Of a DNA stretch of 64,000 nucleotides, positions 40,151 to 49,296 are shown one piece after another. Numbering within the stretch: the first letter of the stretch is position 1; each line of letters opens with the position of its first letter. Source of the stretch: RGIG6353 sp045660745 (lineage in GTDB: Bacteria; Bacillota; Clostridia; Oscillospirales; SIG627); contig JAZREJ010000042.1 in NCBI GenBank assembly GCA_045660745.1, positions 20,439-84,438 of the forward strand. Direction: 5' to 3'. The position numbers were made by a program, and so were the translations under genes. Under the pieces are notes generated by a model, which was not told where the DNA came from, ran no database searches, and saw only the letters and a list, made by a program, of their open reading frames with translations.

Positions 40151-41508
40151 GCATAGCAAAGGATTTTACAAAGGGCAGTATACCAAAACAGCTTTTTTGG
40201 TTTACGCTTCCATTTATGGCATCAAACGCATTACAGGTGCTTTACAGCACGATAGATATGATAATCGTCGGACAGTACGTGGGTACACCGGGACTGTCGG
40301 CGGTATCGCAGAGCAGTCTTATTGTCAATCTTGCCGTTATGGTTTGCTTCGGCGTGTCAAACGCGGGACAGGTGCTTGTGTCTCAGGCACTCGGATCGGG
40401 CAAAAGAGAAAAGCTCAGCCGAATTATCGGAACGCTTTTTTCTATTCTTATGATAACTGCGCTGGCTTTTACAGCAGTATTTATTTTCTTGAAGGACATA
40501 ATACTTGACCTGATGAATATTCCACCCGAATCCTACACCATGGCGGGCGAATATCTTATAATATGCTCGGTGGGACTCGTGTTTACCGCAGGTTACAATA
40601 TGGTGTCGGCGGTTCTGAGAGGTATGGGCGACTCCAAGCGTCCGCTTCTCTTTATCGTTATCGCATCTGTTGTCAATCTCGTGCTTGACCTTCTCTTTAC
40701 CGGATATCTCGGATGGGGAGTTGCGGGAGCTGCATGGGCGACCATTATCGGTCAGGCTGTGTCACTTTTGTTTTCGGTGTGGTATCTATACCGTCATCGC
40801 GAAGAGGTCGGATTTGACTTTAAGCTTCGGAGCCTTGCGCTTGATAAGACCTGTTCAAGCCTTATTATACGGCTCGGCGCTCCAATGGCGATACAGTCGG
40901 GATTTATAAATATCTCTATGCTTTTCGTAAATTCCATAGTAAACGATATAAGCGTGGTTGCATCGGCTACCTTCGGGGTCGGAATGAGGATAGACGATAT
41001 CGTCAACAAGATATCTCAGGGCATTCAGTATGCCGCAACCCCCATGATAAGCCAGAATATTGGCGCCAAGGCGACGACACGTGCTAAAAAGGTCGTATAT
41101 TGGGCGCTTGTCTACTCGGCGATACTTACGGTCTTCTTTATGACTCTTTACATCGTTTTCGGCAAGGAGCTCTTTATGCTCTTTGACAAGAACCCCGCAG
41201 TGCACGATATGTCGGATGAGTTTATAAAGGCAATTCTTTGGATGTTCCCCGCATTTGCGGTAATGCGCGGAAGCGGAGCGTTTATCCAGGGCATAGGACA
41301 CGCAAAGCTTTGCATGGTACTTGCTATGCTTGACGGAGTAGTCCTTCGAATAGGGCTCAGCTATCTATTCGGAATAGTTTTTGGTTGGGGATTTTTCGGA
41401 TTCGTTCTCGGTTATGGCCTTGCCCCTTACGGCTATGCTATACCGAGTTTGATATATTTTTTGTCGGGTGTGTGGAAAAAGAGAAAAACACTTGCCGACG
41501 AGATGTGA
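40147..41508 (+). CDS. MATE-family efflux transporter
   Basis: 453 residues, twelve hydrophobic helices in two related halves. GSIPKQLFWFTLPFMASNAL, VGQYVGTPGLSAVSQS and the second-half QSGFINISMLFVNSIV are typical of MATE/DinF antiporters, which use Na+ or H+ gradients to export cationic drugs or metabolites. Its translational coupling to a SGNH hydrolase suggests export of a released product (inference). A second MATE protein is at 59054. Confidence 0.92.
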   Translation: MSIAKDFTKGSIPKQLFWFTLPFMASNALQVLYSTIDMIIVGQYVGTPGLSAVSQSSLIVNLAVMVCFGVSNAGQVLVSQALGSGKREKLSRIIGTLFSILMITALAFTAVFIFLKDIILDLMNIPPESYTMAGEYLIICSVGLVFTAGYNMVSAVLRGMGDSKRPLLFIVIASVVNLVLDLLFTGYLGWGVAGAAWATIIGQAVSLLFSVWYLYRHREEVGFDFKLRSLALDKTCSSLIIRLGAPMAIQSGFINISMLFVNSIVNDISVVASATFGVGMRIDDIVNKISQGIQYAATPMISQNIGAKATTRAKKVVYWALVYSAILTVFFMTLYIVFGKELFMLFDKNPAVHDMSDEFIKAILWMFPAFAVMRGSGAFIQGIGHAKLCMVLAMLDGVVLRIGLSYLFGIVFGWGFFGFVLGYGLAPYGYAIPSLIYFLSGVWKKRKTLADEM

Positions 41509-41524
41509 GAAAGGAGCACTTACT

Positions 41525-42370
41525 ATGAGATACCAGTTTATGAGATTCCCCGGAGGTCTTGCAAAGGCATTTACCATGAGCTACGACGACGGATGTGCGT
41601 TCGATTTGCGCTTTGCCGACAGAATAAGCGAGGCGGGTCTTCTCGGAACCTTCAATCTTTGTACAAAAGCACATTCTGCCATCCTCAGCGATGAGGATAT
41701 CAAGTCACATATTATTGACAAAGGACACGAAATTGCAGTTCACGGTGCTATGCACCGCGCATCAGGCGGCCTTCGTCCTATTGAGGGCATACGTGAGGTG
41801 CTTGACTGCCGTCTTGAGCTTGAAAAGAGATTTGGGGCGATAATACGCGGTATGGCATATCCCGATTTCGGCATGACCCGTTTCCATAACGGTGCAAGCT
41901 ACGAAAAGCTTAAGCAGTATCTTGAAGAGCTTGACATTCAGTATTCGCGAACTCTTGCGGGAGACAACAATTCCTTCAGAATTCCCGATGACTGGCACCG
42001 TTGGATGCCTACGTCCCATCATCAGAATCCTCAGCTTTTCGCGTGGCTGGATGAGTTTGTTTCAATGAACGTTAATTCTCTTTACGTTACTCAGCGTTAT
42101 CCGAGGCTTTTCTACCTTTGGGGTCACAGCTATGAGTTTAATATGAATGATAACTGGGATAGACTTGACGAAATTTGCGATAAGATTTCCTCTAAGGATG
42201 ATATCTGGTATGCAACGAATATGGATATTTGCGCTTATACCAAGGCTTATGAGAGCCTTGTTTACAGTGCCGACGGAGAAATGGCATACAACCCCACTCT
42301 TATAGACGTGTATCTTATCCGCGATGACAAGCAGTACTGCGTACCCTCCGGCATGACAGTTAAGTTTTAA
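41525..42370 (+). CDS. NodB-type polysaccharide deacetylase family protein
   Basis: 281 residues. FTMSYDDGCAFD carries the two Asp of motif 1, and HEIAVHGAMHRAS the H-x3-H zinc ligands of motif 2, as in carbohydrate esterase 4 deacetylases. Later motifs are diverged. No signal peptide, so the substrate is inside the cell: probably an N-acetylated sugar or oligosaccharide. AAAGGAG 8 nt upstream fixes the start at 41525. Confidence 0.84.
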   Translation: MRYQFMRFPGGLAKAFTMSYDDGCAFDLRFADRISEAGLLGTFNLCTKAHSAILSDEDIKSHIIDKGHEIAVHGAMHRASGGLRPIEGIREVLDCRLELEKRFGAIIRGMAYPDFGMTRFHNGASYEKLKQYLEELDIQYSRTLAGDNNSFRIPDDWHRWMPTSHHQNPQLFAWLDEFVSMNVNSLYVTQRYPRLFYLWGHSYEFNMNDNWDRLDEICDKISSKDDIWYATNMDICAYTKAYESLVYSADGEMAYNPTLIDVYLIRDDKQYCVPSGMTVKF

Positions 42371-42384
42371 GGAGAGAGTTGCAC

Positions 42385-43281
42385 ATGACACGCGAAGAAT
42401 TTTTGCATTTTAAATATGCGGAGTATTTTGACGCATATCACAGGGGACACGAAAATTTTTTCAAGCACCCCTCGACAGGTCGAATTGCCCCCTTTAAAAT
42501 GAGCGATAATATTTGGTACGTCGGAGACAGACTTGTCTGTGTTCACCTTATCGACACGGGCGACGGGCTTGTGCTTATTGATTCGGGATATCTCGGATGT
42601 GAGCATTTGCTTGTTGACAGTATCTGGCGTGCGGGCTTTGACCCGAAAAACGTCAAGTGGATAATCCACTCTCACGGTCACTCCGACCACTTCGGTGCTT
42701 CAAGCGAATTCAAGAGAATGTACGGCACTCGCCTTGCTATAAGCCGTGTTGACCTTGAGTCCCTTCGTGATTATCCTCACAGGGCGCACATAAATTCTAC
42801 CTGTCACCCTTATGCCGGAATTCCCGAATTTGACAGAGGTCTTGAGGACGGAGAGGTATTTGAGCTTGGAAGCTTGAAGATGCGCTGTATCCTCACTCCC
42901 GGACACACTATCGGCGTTATGACTTATATCTTCAATACCACTGTTGACGGAAAGGAATGCGTTGCCGCAACCTTCGGAGGAGCGGGTCTCGGAGCAATTA
43001 CTCTTCCCCATATCTGCTACAATGAATTTCCCGATAATCTTCCCGAAATGATGCTTGAGTCAATTGACCGAGTAATTGACGAGAGGGTAGACCTTGTGCT
43101 CGGTAACCACCCCGGTAATAACAACGTTATCGCAAACCGCGAAAAGCAGCTTGCAGAGGGCGGAAATCCATTTGTTAACTGTGAGAGATGGAGAACCTTC
43201 CTTGTAAATCTCAAGGAGCAGGTTAAGACAAAAATTGAAGAAAACAAGGCAATGGAAAAGGAACTTGAAAAGTATGAGTAA
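42385..43281 (+). CDS. metallo-beta-lactamase-fold hydrolase
   Basis: 298 residues. HSHGHSDHFG is the zinc-binding HxHxDH motif; TPGHTIGVMTY and LGNHPGNNN give the remaining metal ligands. It belongs to the large class of MBL-fold lactonases, thioesterases and phosphodiesterases; a true antibiotic lactamase is unlikely, since there is no signal peptide. AAGGAGAG precedes the ATG at 42385, two codons inside the longest ORF. In this context a lactone or ester of a sugar is plausible. Confidence 0.88.
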   Translation: MTREEFLHFKYAEYFDAYHRGHENFFKHPSTGRIAPFKMSDNIWYVGDRLVCVHLIDTGDGLVLIDSGYLGCEHLLVDSIWRAGFDPKNVKWIIHSHGHSDHFGASSEFKRMYGTRLAISRVDLESLRDYPHRAHINSTCHPYAGIPEFDRGLEDGEVFELGSLKMRCILTPGHTIGVMTYIFNTTVDGKECVAATFGGAGLGAITLPHICYNEFPDNLPEMMLESIDRVIDERVDLVLGNHPGNNNVIANREKQLAEGGNPFVNCERWRTFLVNLKEQVKTKIEENKAMEKELEKYE

Positions 43282-43299
43282 ATTTGGAGAGGATTCGAA

Positions 43300-44175
43300 A
43301 TGAAGAAAGAGTACTTATACGCAGGTGTTTCCATACTTCTGTGGTCAACCACCGCAACCGCCGCAAAGCTTCTTCTCGGAAGTCTTAACAGTATGCAGAT
43401 AATGATGGTGAGCAGTCTGTTTGCCTCTGTATTTTTGTTTTTTGCGAATCTTATAAAAGGTAATCTTAAAAATCTTCGTGAGTATAAGCTCTCCGATTAC
43501 ATATGGTTATTTACACTCGGAATGGTAGGTATTTTTCTCTATCATTTGTGTCTGTATATCGGCATCGATAAAATGGATGCCTCCCAAGCGTTTATCATTA
43601 ATTATCTCTGGCCGATAATGACCGTTGCTTTTGCTTGTATTATACTCAAGGAAAAGCTCACACCCCGAAAAATCATCGCTATTGTTCTATCCTTCGCGGG
43701 AGTTGTAATGGTTACCGCAAATGGCAATCTGCTCTCTATAGGACATGAGACACTTATGGGAGCGGTGTACTGCGTTGTTGCGGCTGTTTCCTACGGACTT
43801 TTCTCGGTGCTTGACAAGAAAAAGGGCTATGATAAGGGTATTGCAATGATGTTCTATTATTTCTTTACCTTTGCGGTGTCACTTGTTTGGATAATTGCTG
43901 CAAAGGATACCTTCACAATGACTCTCGGTGAAACTGCAGGTATGCTTTGGAACGGAATATTCACTACCGCTATCGCCTACACATCGTGGGCTATGGCTTT
44001 GAGTGGCGGAGATACGGCAAAGATTTCAAACCTTGCCTACATCACTCCGTTTATCTCACTTGTGTGGACCACAGTTATACTCAAGGAGGATTTTAATCCG
44101 TGGTCTTTTGCGGGGCTTATCATCATAGTTGTCGGAATATTCGTACAAATGAAGGATAAAAAGAAGGTCGGCTGA
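43300..44175 (+). CDS. EamA/DMT-superfamily permease
   Basis: 291 residues, ten hydrophobic helices in two EamA repeats (INYLWPIMTVAFACIILKEK in the first; ITPFISLVWTTVILKEDF in the second). Closing gene of the 39536-44175 operon. The TGA stop is in the loop of the terminator hairpin. Substrate unknown; sugar-derived metabolites or amino acids are usual. Confidence 0.9.
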   Translation: MKKEYLYAGVSILLWSTTATAAKLLLGSLNSMQIMMVSSLFASVFLFFANLIKGNLKNLREYKLSDYIWLFTLGMVGIFLYHLCLYIGIDKMDASQAFIINYLWPIMTVAFACIILKEKLTPRKIIAIVLSFAGVVMVTANGNLLSIGHETLMGAVYCVVAAVSYGLFSVLDKKKGYDKGIAMMFYYFFTFAVSLVWIIAAKDTFTMTLGETAGMLWNGIFTTAIAYTSWAMALSGGDTAKISNLAYITPFISLVWTTVILKEDFNPWSFAGLIIIVVGIFVQMKDKKKVG

Positions 44176-44190
44176 TGCCGACCTTCCTTT
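44163..44190. terminator. terminator with stop codon in the loop
   Basis: GAAGGTCGGC-TGAT-GCCGACCTTC, then CTTTTAT. The loop holds the EamA stop. Same design as the palindrome at 20953. Confidence 0.88.
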
Positions 44191-45128
44191 TATCTGTTTA
44201 TTATTTTTTTGTTTTCTCCGTCCCAAAGAATAACTCCGTGTCCGTAGCCGTAGGTGGCATCGGGGGAGCTCATGTAATTAACAAAAGCCTTCTGCATTGA
44301 TGTTTCACAGGGGAGGGAGGCGATATCCGTAATGTCTTTATACTCAATGTTGAAGACTCTCCAGACATCGCTGAAGCTTTCGGTTTCGGTTGTTGTGACG
44401 GGGTCGAAAAGAAGTGCGAAATTTTTAGTGTTTGACCCGTCGGGGAATACCTTATCAATATAAGGGGGATACAGGAGCCATGACGTGCAGACGATGGGCA
44501 TTACGGTACCTGAAAAGAGCGGTTTGAAGAAATGATAGGCTCGGTCGAAGGATTCAAGACAAGACGAAAGTGTCACGGGTCCGCTTGTGGGGATATGGCA
44601 GTTGAAGACCATATCTCCTTTTTTTATCGTATGATTCCCGAAGGCGTAATCCTGAATTCCGTATTCCTTGCATTCGAGCTGAAGTCTTCCAAATCCGAAA
44701 AGCTTGATGTCAAAAAAGAGGAAGAACCAATTTACAAAAACGCCGAGTACCCCGTGTACCTTGCGACATTCCTTTACTTTGCAGTAAATGTCATTGACGG
44801 TGTATGTGAAAATATCATCTCTTATACCAAGCTCTTCGTATTTTTTCTTCAAAAAGGGAAGAAGCTCAAGCCATCCGAGAAGCCTTGCAAAGTATTCGTT
44901 TTCTTCGGGAATAGCGCTGATACATCCGTCAGCAAAGGAGGCAGCTGCTTTGTTTGCAACCTTACCCGATTCAACTGTGTATGGAACGTAAGGCTCAAGA
45001 GCGAGCTGCGGTATGTAATCGTCAACAAAGGGCTTGAGACGCTCGTAATAAAGTGAGTGCTTTTGAAGTATTGTTTCGGTGTCGGCAGAATCGAAGCCGA
45101 CATGTTCTATCATTTGGCGTGTAAGCAT
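44190..45128 (-). CDS. GNAT-like acyltransferase-domain protein
   Basis: 312 residues. FGFGRLQLECKEY, FNCHIPTSGPVTLSSCLESF and CTSWLLYPPYIDKVFP resemble the two-domain N-acyltransferase/GNAT-C proteins found in Firmicute and Actinobacterial glycoside clusters, where they are annotated as acyltransferase-domain proteins. A helical N-domain (about 1-110) precedes the mixed C-domain. Own divergent promoter; GGAGG before the ATG. A role in acylating a sugar would oppose the esterases around it (inference). Confidence 0.65.
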   Translation of the reverse strand: MLTRQMIEHVGFDSADTETILQKHSLYYERLKPFVDDYIPQLALEPYVPYTVESGKVANKAAASFADGCISAIPEENEYFARLLGWLELLPFLKKKYEELGIRDDIFTYTVNDIYCKVKECRKVHGVLGVFVNWFFLFFDIKLFGFGRLQLECKEYGIQDYAFGNHTIKKGDMVFNCHIPTSGPVTLSSCLESFDRAYHFFKPLFSGTVMPIVCTSWLLYPPYIDKVFPDGSNTKNFALLFDPVTTTETESFSDVWRVFNIEYKDITDIASLPCETSMQKAFVNYMSSPDATYGYGHGVILWDGENKKIINR

Positions 45129-45151
45129 GGTATACCTCCGTGTTTTTGGCT

Positions 45152-45223
45152 ATTTTAACACATAAAAAAATCTATGTCAATATATGTCCAACTATTGACA
45201 AAAACATTTAAGGCGTGTACAAT
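45152..45223. promoter_or_regulatory. divergent promoters between GNAT-like and SGNH genes
   Basis: Leftward: TTGACA (complement 45175-45180), 17 bp, TAAAAT (complement 45152-45157). Rightward: TTGACA (45195-45200), 17 bp, TACAAT (45218-45223). The two -35 elements are only 14 bp apart. Confidence 0.85.
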
Positions 45224-45253
45224 CAAACCAGTAAAATAATGGAGGAATATGAA

Positions 45254-46303
45254 ATGGCAGATATTACCAAAATAGACAAAAATTTCGCTGTAGGCGGAAA
45301 TATAGAGCGTGAGGGATGTGTTTTTTATTCGGCTGAGGAGAAGCCGTTCAGACTTTCCGGTGTATTCCGAGAAAACGGAAGACTTCGCCGCATGCCCAAG
45401 GAGGTTGCGGATTCGGTATCTACGGGAGTTGCGTATCTTCACACCAATAATGCGGGCGGAAGAGTCTGTTTTAAAACCGACAGCCCCTACGTTGCCATTT
45501 GTGCGCACGTTGACAACATCGGAAGAATGTGCCACTTCCCCCTCACGGGCGCAGCAGGCTTTGATATGTACGTTGATGGCGTTTTCACTAAAGGCTTTGC
45601 GCCAACATATGACGTTGTTGACAGGCTTGAGGGAATCTTTGATTTCAATCACGACAGAAAAATGCGGGAAATATGCATAAACTTTCCTCTATACAGCGGT
45701 GTACGCGAAGTGTTTATAGGGCTTGACGAGAAGGCGTGCGTGGAAGCTCCCACACCTTACGTTAACGACAAGCCCATTGTTTATTACGGCTCGTCCATCA
45801 CTCAGGGCGGCTGTGCATCCCGTCCCGGTATGAGCTATCAGGCAATCGTTTCTCGCCATTTCAACTGCGATTATATAAACCTCGGTTTTTCGGGTAATGC
45901 GAGGGCAGAGGAGCCTATGTATAACTATATAAATGGGCTTGATATGTCCATCTTCGTGTACGATTACGACCATAACGCAAACACCCCGATGGATCTTGAA
46001 GCAACTCATGAAAAGATGTTTCTTGCCATCCGCGAGAAGCATCCCGAGCTTCCCATAGTTATCATGCAACGCCCGAAGTTCTATTTAAACCGCGACGAGC
46101 AGATGCGAAACAGAATACTTAGACAGACCTATCAGAACGCTCTTGATCGTGGAGATAAAAACGTTTATTTTATTTCAAACCGTGAGCTTTGTGCTCTTTG
46201 TCAAAACGAAGGAACGGTTGATGGATGTCACCCTACTGACTTTGGTTTTATGTCAATGGCAAAGGCTGTTATTGACCTGTTTGAGAGCGAACATCTTATG
46301 TGA
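45254..46303 (+). CDS. two-domain SGNH/GDSL hydrolase (sugar esterase type)
   Basis: 349 residues. An N-terminal beta-sandwich (about 1-165; RVCFKTDSPYVAICAHVD) is followed by an SGNH domain. There YYGSSITQGGCASRPGM carries the catalytic Ser, LGFSGNARAE the Gly/Asn oxyanion residues, and VDGCHPTDFGFM the Asp-x-x-His. This is the layout of carbohydrate deacetylases of the SGNH_hydro_N type. No signal. GGAGG 8 nt before the ATG at 45254. Confidence 0.88.
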   Translation: MADITKIDKNFAVGGNIEREGCVFYSAEEKPFRLSGVFRENGRLRRMPKEVADSVSTGVAYLHTNNAGGRVCFKTDSPYVAICAHVDNIGRMCHFPLTGAAGFDMYVDGVFTKGFAPTYDVVDRLEGIFDFNHDRKMREICINFPLYSGVREVFIGLDEKACVEAPTPYVNDKPIVYYGSSITQGGCASRPGMSYQAIVSRHFNCDYINLGFSGNARAEEPMYNYINGLDMSIFVYDYDHNANTPMDLEATHEKMFLAIREKHPELPIVIMQRPKFYLNRDEQMRNRILRQTYQNALDRGDKNVYFISNRELCALCQNEGTVDGCHPTDFGFMSMAKAVIDLFESEHLM

Positions 46304-46311
46304 GAAAAACA

Positions 46312-46343
46312 AAAAGGCGAGGCTTAAAAAAGCTTCGCCTTTA
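46312..46343. terminator. bidirectional terminator
   Basis: AAAGGCGAGGCTT and AAGCTTCGCCTTT arms with a 4 nt loop (one G-U pair), between the convergent SGNH and AraC genes. Confidence 0.82.
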
Positions 46344-47151
46344 TGTATGCGCTGGGAGAAATCCCTACTGTTTTTTTAAATACCTTTGAAAAATACAAGG
46401 GATCGGAAAAACCGCACTTTGCGGCAATGTCGGATATCGCTTCGCTGTTTGGACCCATAATGGCTACAGCGTGCGCTATCCTTAAGTCATTTAAGTGCTC
46501 TGTGAATTTCTTTCCCATGTTCTTCTTAAACAGAGATGACAGATATTTCTCGCTATAGAAATAAATATCCGCAACCTTTTTAACAGAAAGGGTGTGGTCG
46601 CTGAAATTGTCAGCAATATACTTTAATATGCTGTCAAAACGCCCCTCGTCTTCCTGATGCTCGTTCGATGAGGGTACAAACGAAAGAGAATAGAGAAGAA
46701 CGCTTTCGGTCAAGGCGTTTGCATTTGTGGGATTAATGCGCCTGATTGAGGACATCCAGAAATCGCAGAGATTTGAAAGGCCATTGAAAATAAAGTTTTT
46801 GTGAGTAATCCCGAAACGTTCAAAAAGAGGCGCAACCTCTTCTCCGTTGAAGCTTATATAAAGATACGTAAAATTCTGTGTGCCGTTCAAACGGAAGGTT
46901 ATTCTCGGATAAATGAAAAACAGGGTACCGGGAATAAGTCGGTATCTGCGGTCATCAATTATAATTTCTCCCTCTCCCTTGAACACGAGAAAAACGCGGT
47001 ATTTTGTGTAGAAAAACGGCTGCGGCAGTTTTTTGAAGTTTGTCTCGTAAACAAAATGGTAAAAGTCTATACTTCCCGATGATTTTTTCTCGGGCAAAAA
47101 ATTGCATATATCTTCCAAGACTATCATCTCCCTTTTGAATGATGATAACAT
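46324..47151 (-). CDS. AraC-family transcriptional regulator
   Basis: 275 residues. N-terminal cupin (FLVFKGEGEIIIDDRRYRLIPG) and C-terminal double HTH (LSVKKVADIYFYSEKYLSSLF, then ISDIAAKCGFSDPLYFSKVF). The start is uncertain: the ATG at 47151 has no Shine-Dalgarno, the ATG at 47127 is fused to GGGAG, and a TTG 9 bases further would be well spaced. Divergent from the EamA-GH109-like operon (114 bp gap), which is a likely target. Confidence 0.88.
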   Translation of the reverse strand: MLSSFKREMIVLEDICNFLPEKKSSGSIDFYHFVYETNFKKLPQPFFYTKYRVFLVFKGEGEIIIDDRRYRLIPGTLFFIYPRITFRLNGTQNFTYLYISFNGEEVAPLFERFGITHKNFIFNGLSNLCDFWMSSIRRINPTNANALTESVLLYSLSFVPSSNEHQEDEGRFDSILKYIADNFSDHTLSVKKVADIYFYSEKYLSSLFKKNMGKKFTEHLNDLRIAHAVAIMGPNSEAISDIAAKCGFSDPLYFSKVFKKTVGISPSAYIKAKLF

Positions 47152-47264
47152 ATTATTTTTTAAAAATCAAGAAAAAAGGGGATTTTTACTGCATAAAATG
47201 GGATTTTTCCATTTAAATATCAAATGTCTTGTGATAAAATTGGTTATTAGATAGGGGAAATTTT

Positions 47265-48116
47265 ATGTATATATTACTCATCTTACTGTCGGTTGTATTG
47301 AGTCAGTGCGAGAGTGTTGCAATAAAAGAATATGCAAGACGTCACGGTTCGGGCGGAATGTTTTTCAGCGGAGTTATCTGCTTTTTTGCACTAATATTTT
47401 TTGTGGTGACGGATAAAGGCGGATTCTATTTCCCGCAGAAGCTTTTTAATTTCGGACTTGTCAACTGTGTTTGCTATGCCACGGGGTTTTATGCAATGTA
47501 TATGTCACTCAGACTTGGCTCACTTGCAAACACAAAGCTCATTTCGTCACTTACCGGAGTTGTGACCATTGCTTACGGAATTATGGTGTTTGATGAGCCT
47601 GTCGGCAGATTTACTTATCCTGCAATAGGACTTGTATTTCTTTCGATATTTTTGATGAACTACAAAAAAGGGGACGGTACATTTAGCATAAAATGGCTGT
47701 TCTGGTCACTTATGGTAGTAGTGTCGAACTCTCCCATCGGAATACTCAAACGCGAGCAACAGATTCGCTTCGACGGCAAATGCGATAACGAATATATGAT
47801 AATCACGCTGGTTGGAGCTTGCTTATTTTTGTTTGTCGTGAGCTTTTTCAAAGAGAGAGACAAAATAACCGTAATATTTAAAAAGGGGATTTTTTTCGGA
47901 GCCACAGCAGGTCTTTTAAACGGTGGCCAGAACTTTTTGAACCTTGTTATTTATTCTTTCGTTCCGCTGTCTTTAGCATCTCCTATAAGTTCGGCATCAT
48001 CTCTTATTTTAAGCTTTCTGATTTCATCGTTTATCTATAAAGAAAAATTCTCAAAAAGGCAGATAGCCGCTGCCGTTATCGGTACCGTATCGGTGGTGCT
48101 TTTTAAAATATCGTAA
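47265..48116 (+). CDS. EamA/DMT-superfamily permease
   Basis: 283 residues, nine to ten hydrophobic helices. It begins with the short helix MYILLILLSVVLSQCESVAI. The second half holds VPLSLASPISSASSLILSFLIS and IYKEKFSKRQIAAAVIG, the repeat motif of the superfamily. Starts 28 bp before the two Gfo/Idh/MocA genes, so it probably imports or exports their substrate or product. GGGG site 8 nt before the ATG. Confidence 0.87.
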   Translation: MYILLILLSVVLSQCESVAIKEYARRHGSGGMFFSGVICFFALIFFVVTDKGGFYFPQKLFNFGLVNCVCYATGFYAMYMSLRLGSLANTKLISSLTGVVTIAYGIMVFDEPVGRFTYPAIGLVFLSIFLMNYKKGDGTFSIKWLFWSLMVVVSNSPIGILKREQQIRFDGKCDNEYMIITLVGACLFLFVVSFFKERDKITVIFKKGIFFGATAGLLNGGQNFLNLVIYSFVPLSLASPISSASSLILSFLISSFIYKEKFSKRQIAAAVIGTVSVVLFKIS

Positions 48117-48144
48117 AATTTTTGTTCTATAAAGGAGTTTTATT

Positions 48145-49275
48145 ATGGAAAAAATTCGTGTTGGCGTTGTAGGACTAGGACACCGCGGTCGTGAGCTTTT
48201 GAAGCTTTCTGCAGAGTTTGAAACAGTTCAGATTGTGGCTTCCTGTGATATACTTCCAAGAAACTGGTATGAAAAACAGTGGCTTTCAGACGCTCCTCTT
48301 GCTGAGATGTTCCCCGCTACCACCTTCTACGAGAGCTATGACGAAATGCTCGACAATGCAGGGCTTGACGTTGTAATCGTTGAAACCGGTGCTGATATCC
48401 ATGCGGAATTTTGCATTAAGGCTCTTGAAAAGAATATAAACGTTCTTTCGGACATCCCCAATGTTGCAAGCCTTAAGGAAGCGGAGGCGCTTTGGAAGGC
48501 TTCGCAGAACAAAGACGTTATAATTTCAACGGGCGCAAACCCCAACTATCAGAAATTCACCTTCCTTTTGAACGATTTTTACAAGAAGGGACTCCTCGGC
48601 AACCCCTATTGCATGGAGGCTGAGTATATTCACTGGAGTCTTCCCGGAAGCGTTGAGAGACGTGAACTCAACGTAAACGGTGACTGGCGCAAGCTTCTTA
48701 TTCCCATCCGTTATTGCACTCACTCTCTCGGCCCGCTTCTTTCGATTCTTGACGAGCCCCTCAGAAAGTGCAGCTGCTTTGGTACGGGCTATCACTCGGA
48801 TGAGCCTGCTGAAATTAAGAAGGATGACATGATGTGCGCACAGTTCCAGACCGATTCGGGCGTTGTTGTACGTCTCATGCGTAACGGACGCTGTCGCGCT
48901 CAGGTTCAGCATCATAACTACAGAGTCTTCGGTACAGAGGGATATATGGAAAGAATGGAGCGTATGGGTAAGGCGGTTATCCGATATAACTCCATGAGAT
49001 CTCTTGAAACAGGCATGAAGGAAATCGGCGGAGAATATATGCCCCCCGCATACGCAGGCAATCCCAAGGCGGTAGGACACGGCGGTATGGATTATGCAAT
49101 GCTTGACTATTTCTATAAGGCAATCATAAACGGCACGGGCGCTCCCATTTCTCTCAAGCAGGGGCTTGAAATGACGCTTCCCGGTATTTATGCCGAGGAA
49201 AGTGCAAAGAGAGGCGGAGAGGTTATTCGCATGAGATATCCTTGGGACGAGGATTGGACAACTGAAATCAAATAA
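48145..49275 (+). CDS. GH109-like Gfo/Idh/MocA family protein (copy 1)
   Basis: 376 residues. N-terminal Rossmann loop GVVGLGHRGRELLK binds NAD(P), and GADIHAEFCIKALEKNINVLS carries the usual EKP-region (here E-K-N). The C-terminal half has IRYCTHSLGPLL and NPKAVGHGGMDYAML, which resemble the His-containing and GHGGMDY motifs of GH109 enzymes, NAD-dependent alpha-N-acetylgalactosaminidases. A plain sugar dehydrogenase is the alternative. Nearly identical to the next gene, 21 bp downstream. AAAGGAG before the ATG. Confidence 0.83.
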   Translation: MEKIRVGVVGLGHRGRELLKLSAEFETVQIVASCDILPRNWYEKQWLSDAPLAEMFPATTFYESYDEMLDNAGLDVVIVETGADIHAEFCIKALEKNINVLSDIPNVASLKEAEALWKASQNKDVIISTGANPNYQKFTFLLNDFYKKGLLGNPYCMEAEYIHWSLPGSVERRELNVNGDWRKLLIPIRYCTHSLGPLLSILDEPLRKCSCFGTGYHSDEPAEIKKDDMMCAQFQTDSGVVVRLMRNGRCRAQVQHHNYRVFGTEGYMERMERMGKAVIRYNSMRSLETGMKEIGGEYMPPAYAGNPKAVGHGGMDYAMLDYFYKAIINGTGAPISLKQGLEMTLPGIYAEESAKRGGEVIRMRYPWDEDWTTEIK

Positions 49276-49296
49276 ACTTTAAAGGCGGAAAATAAT

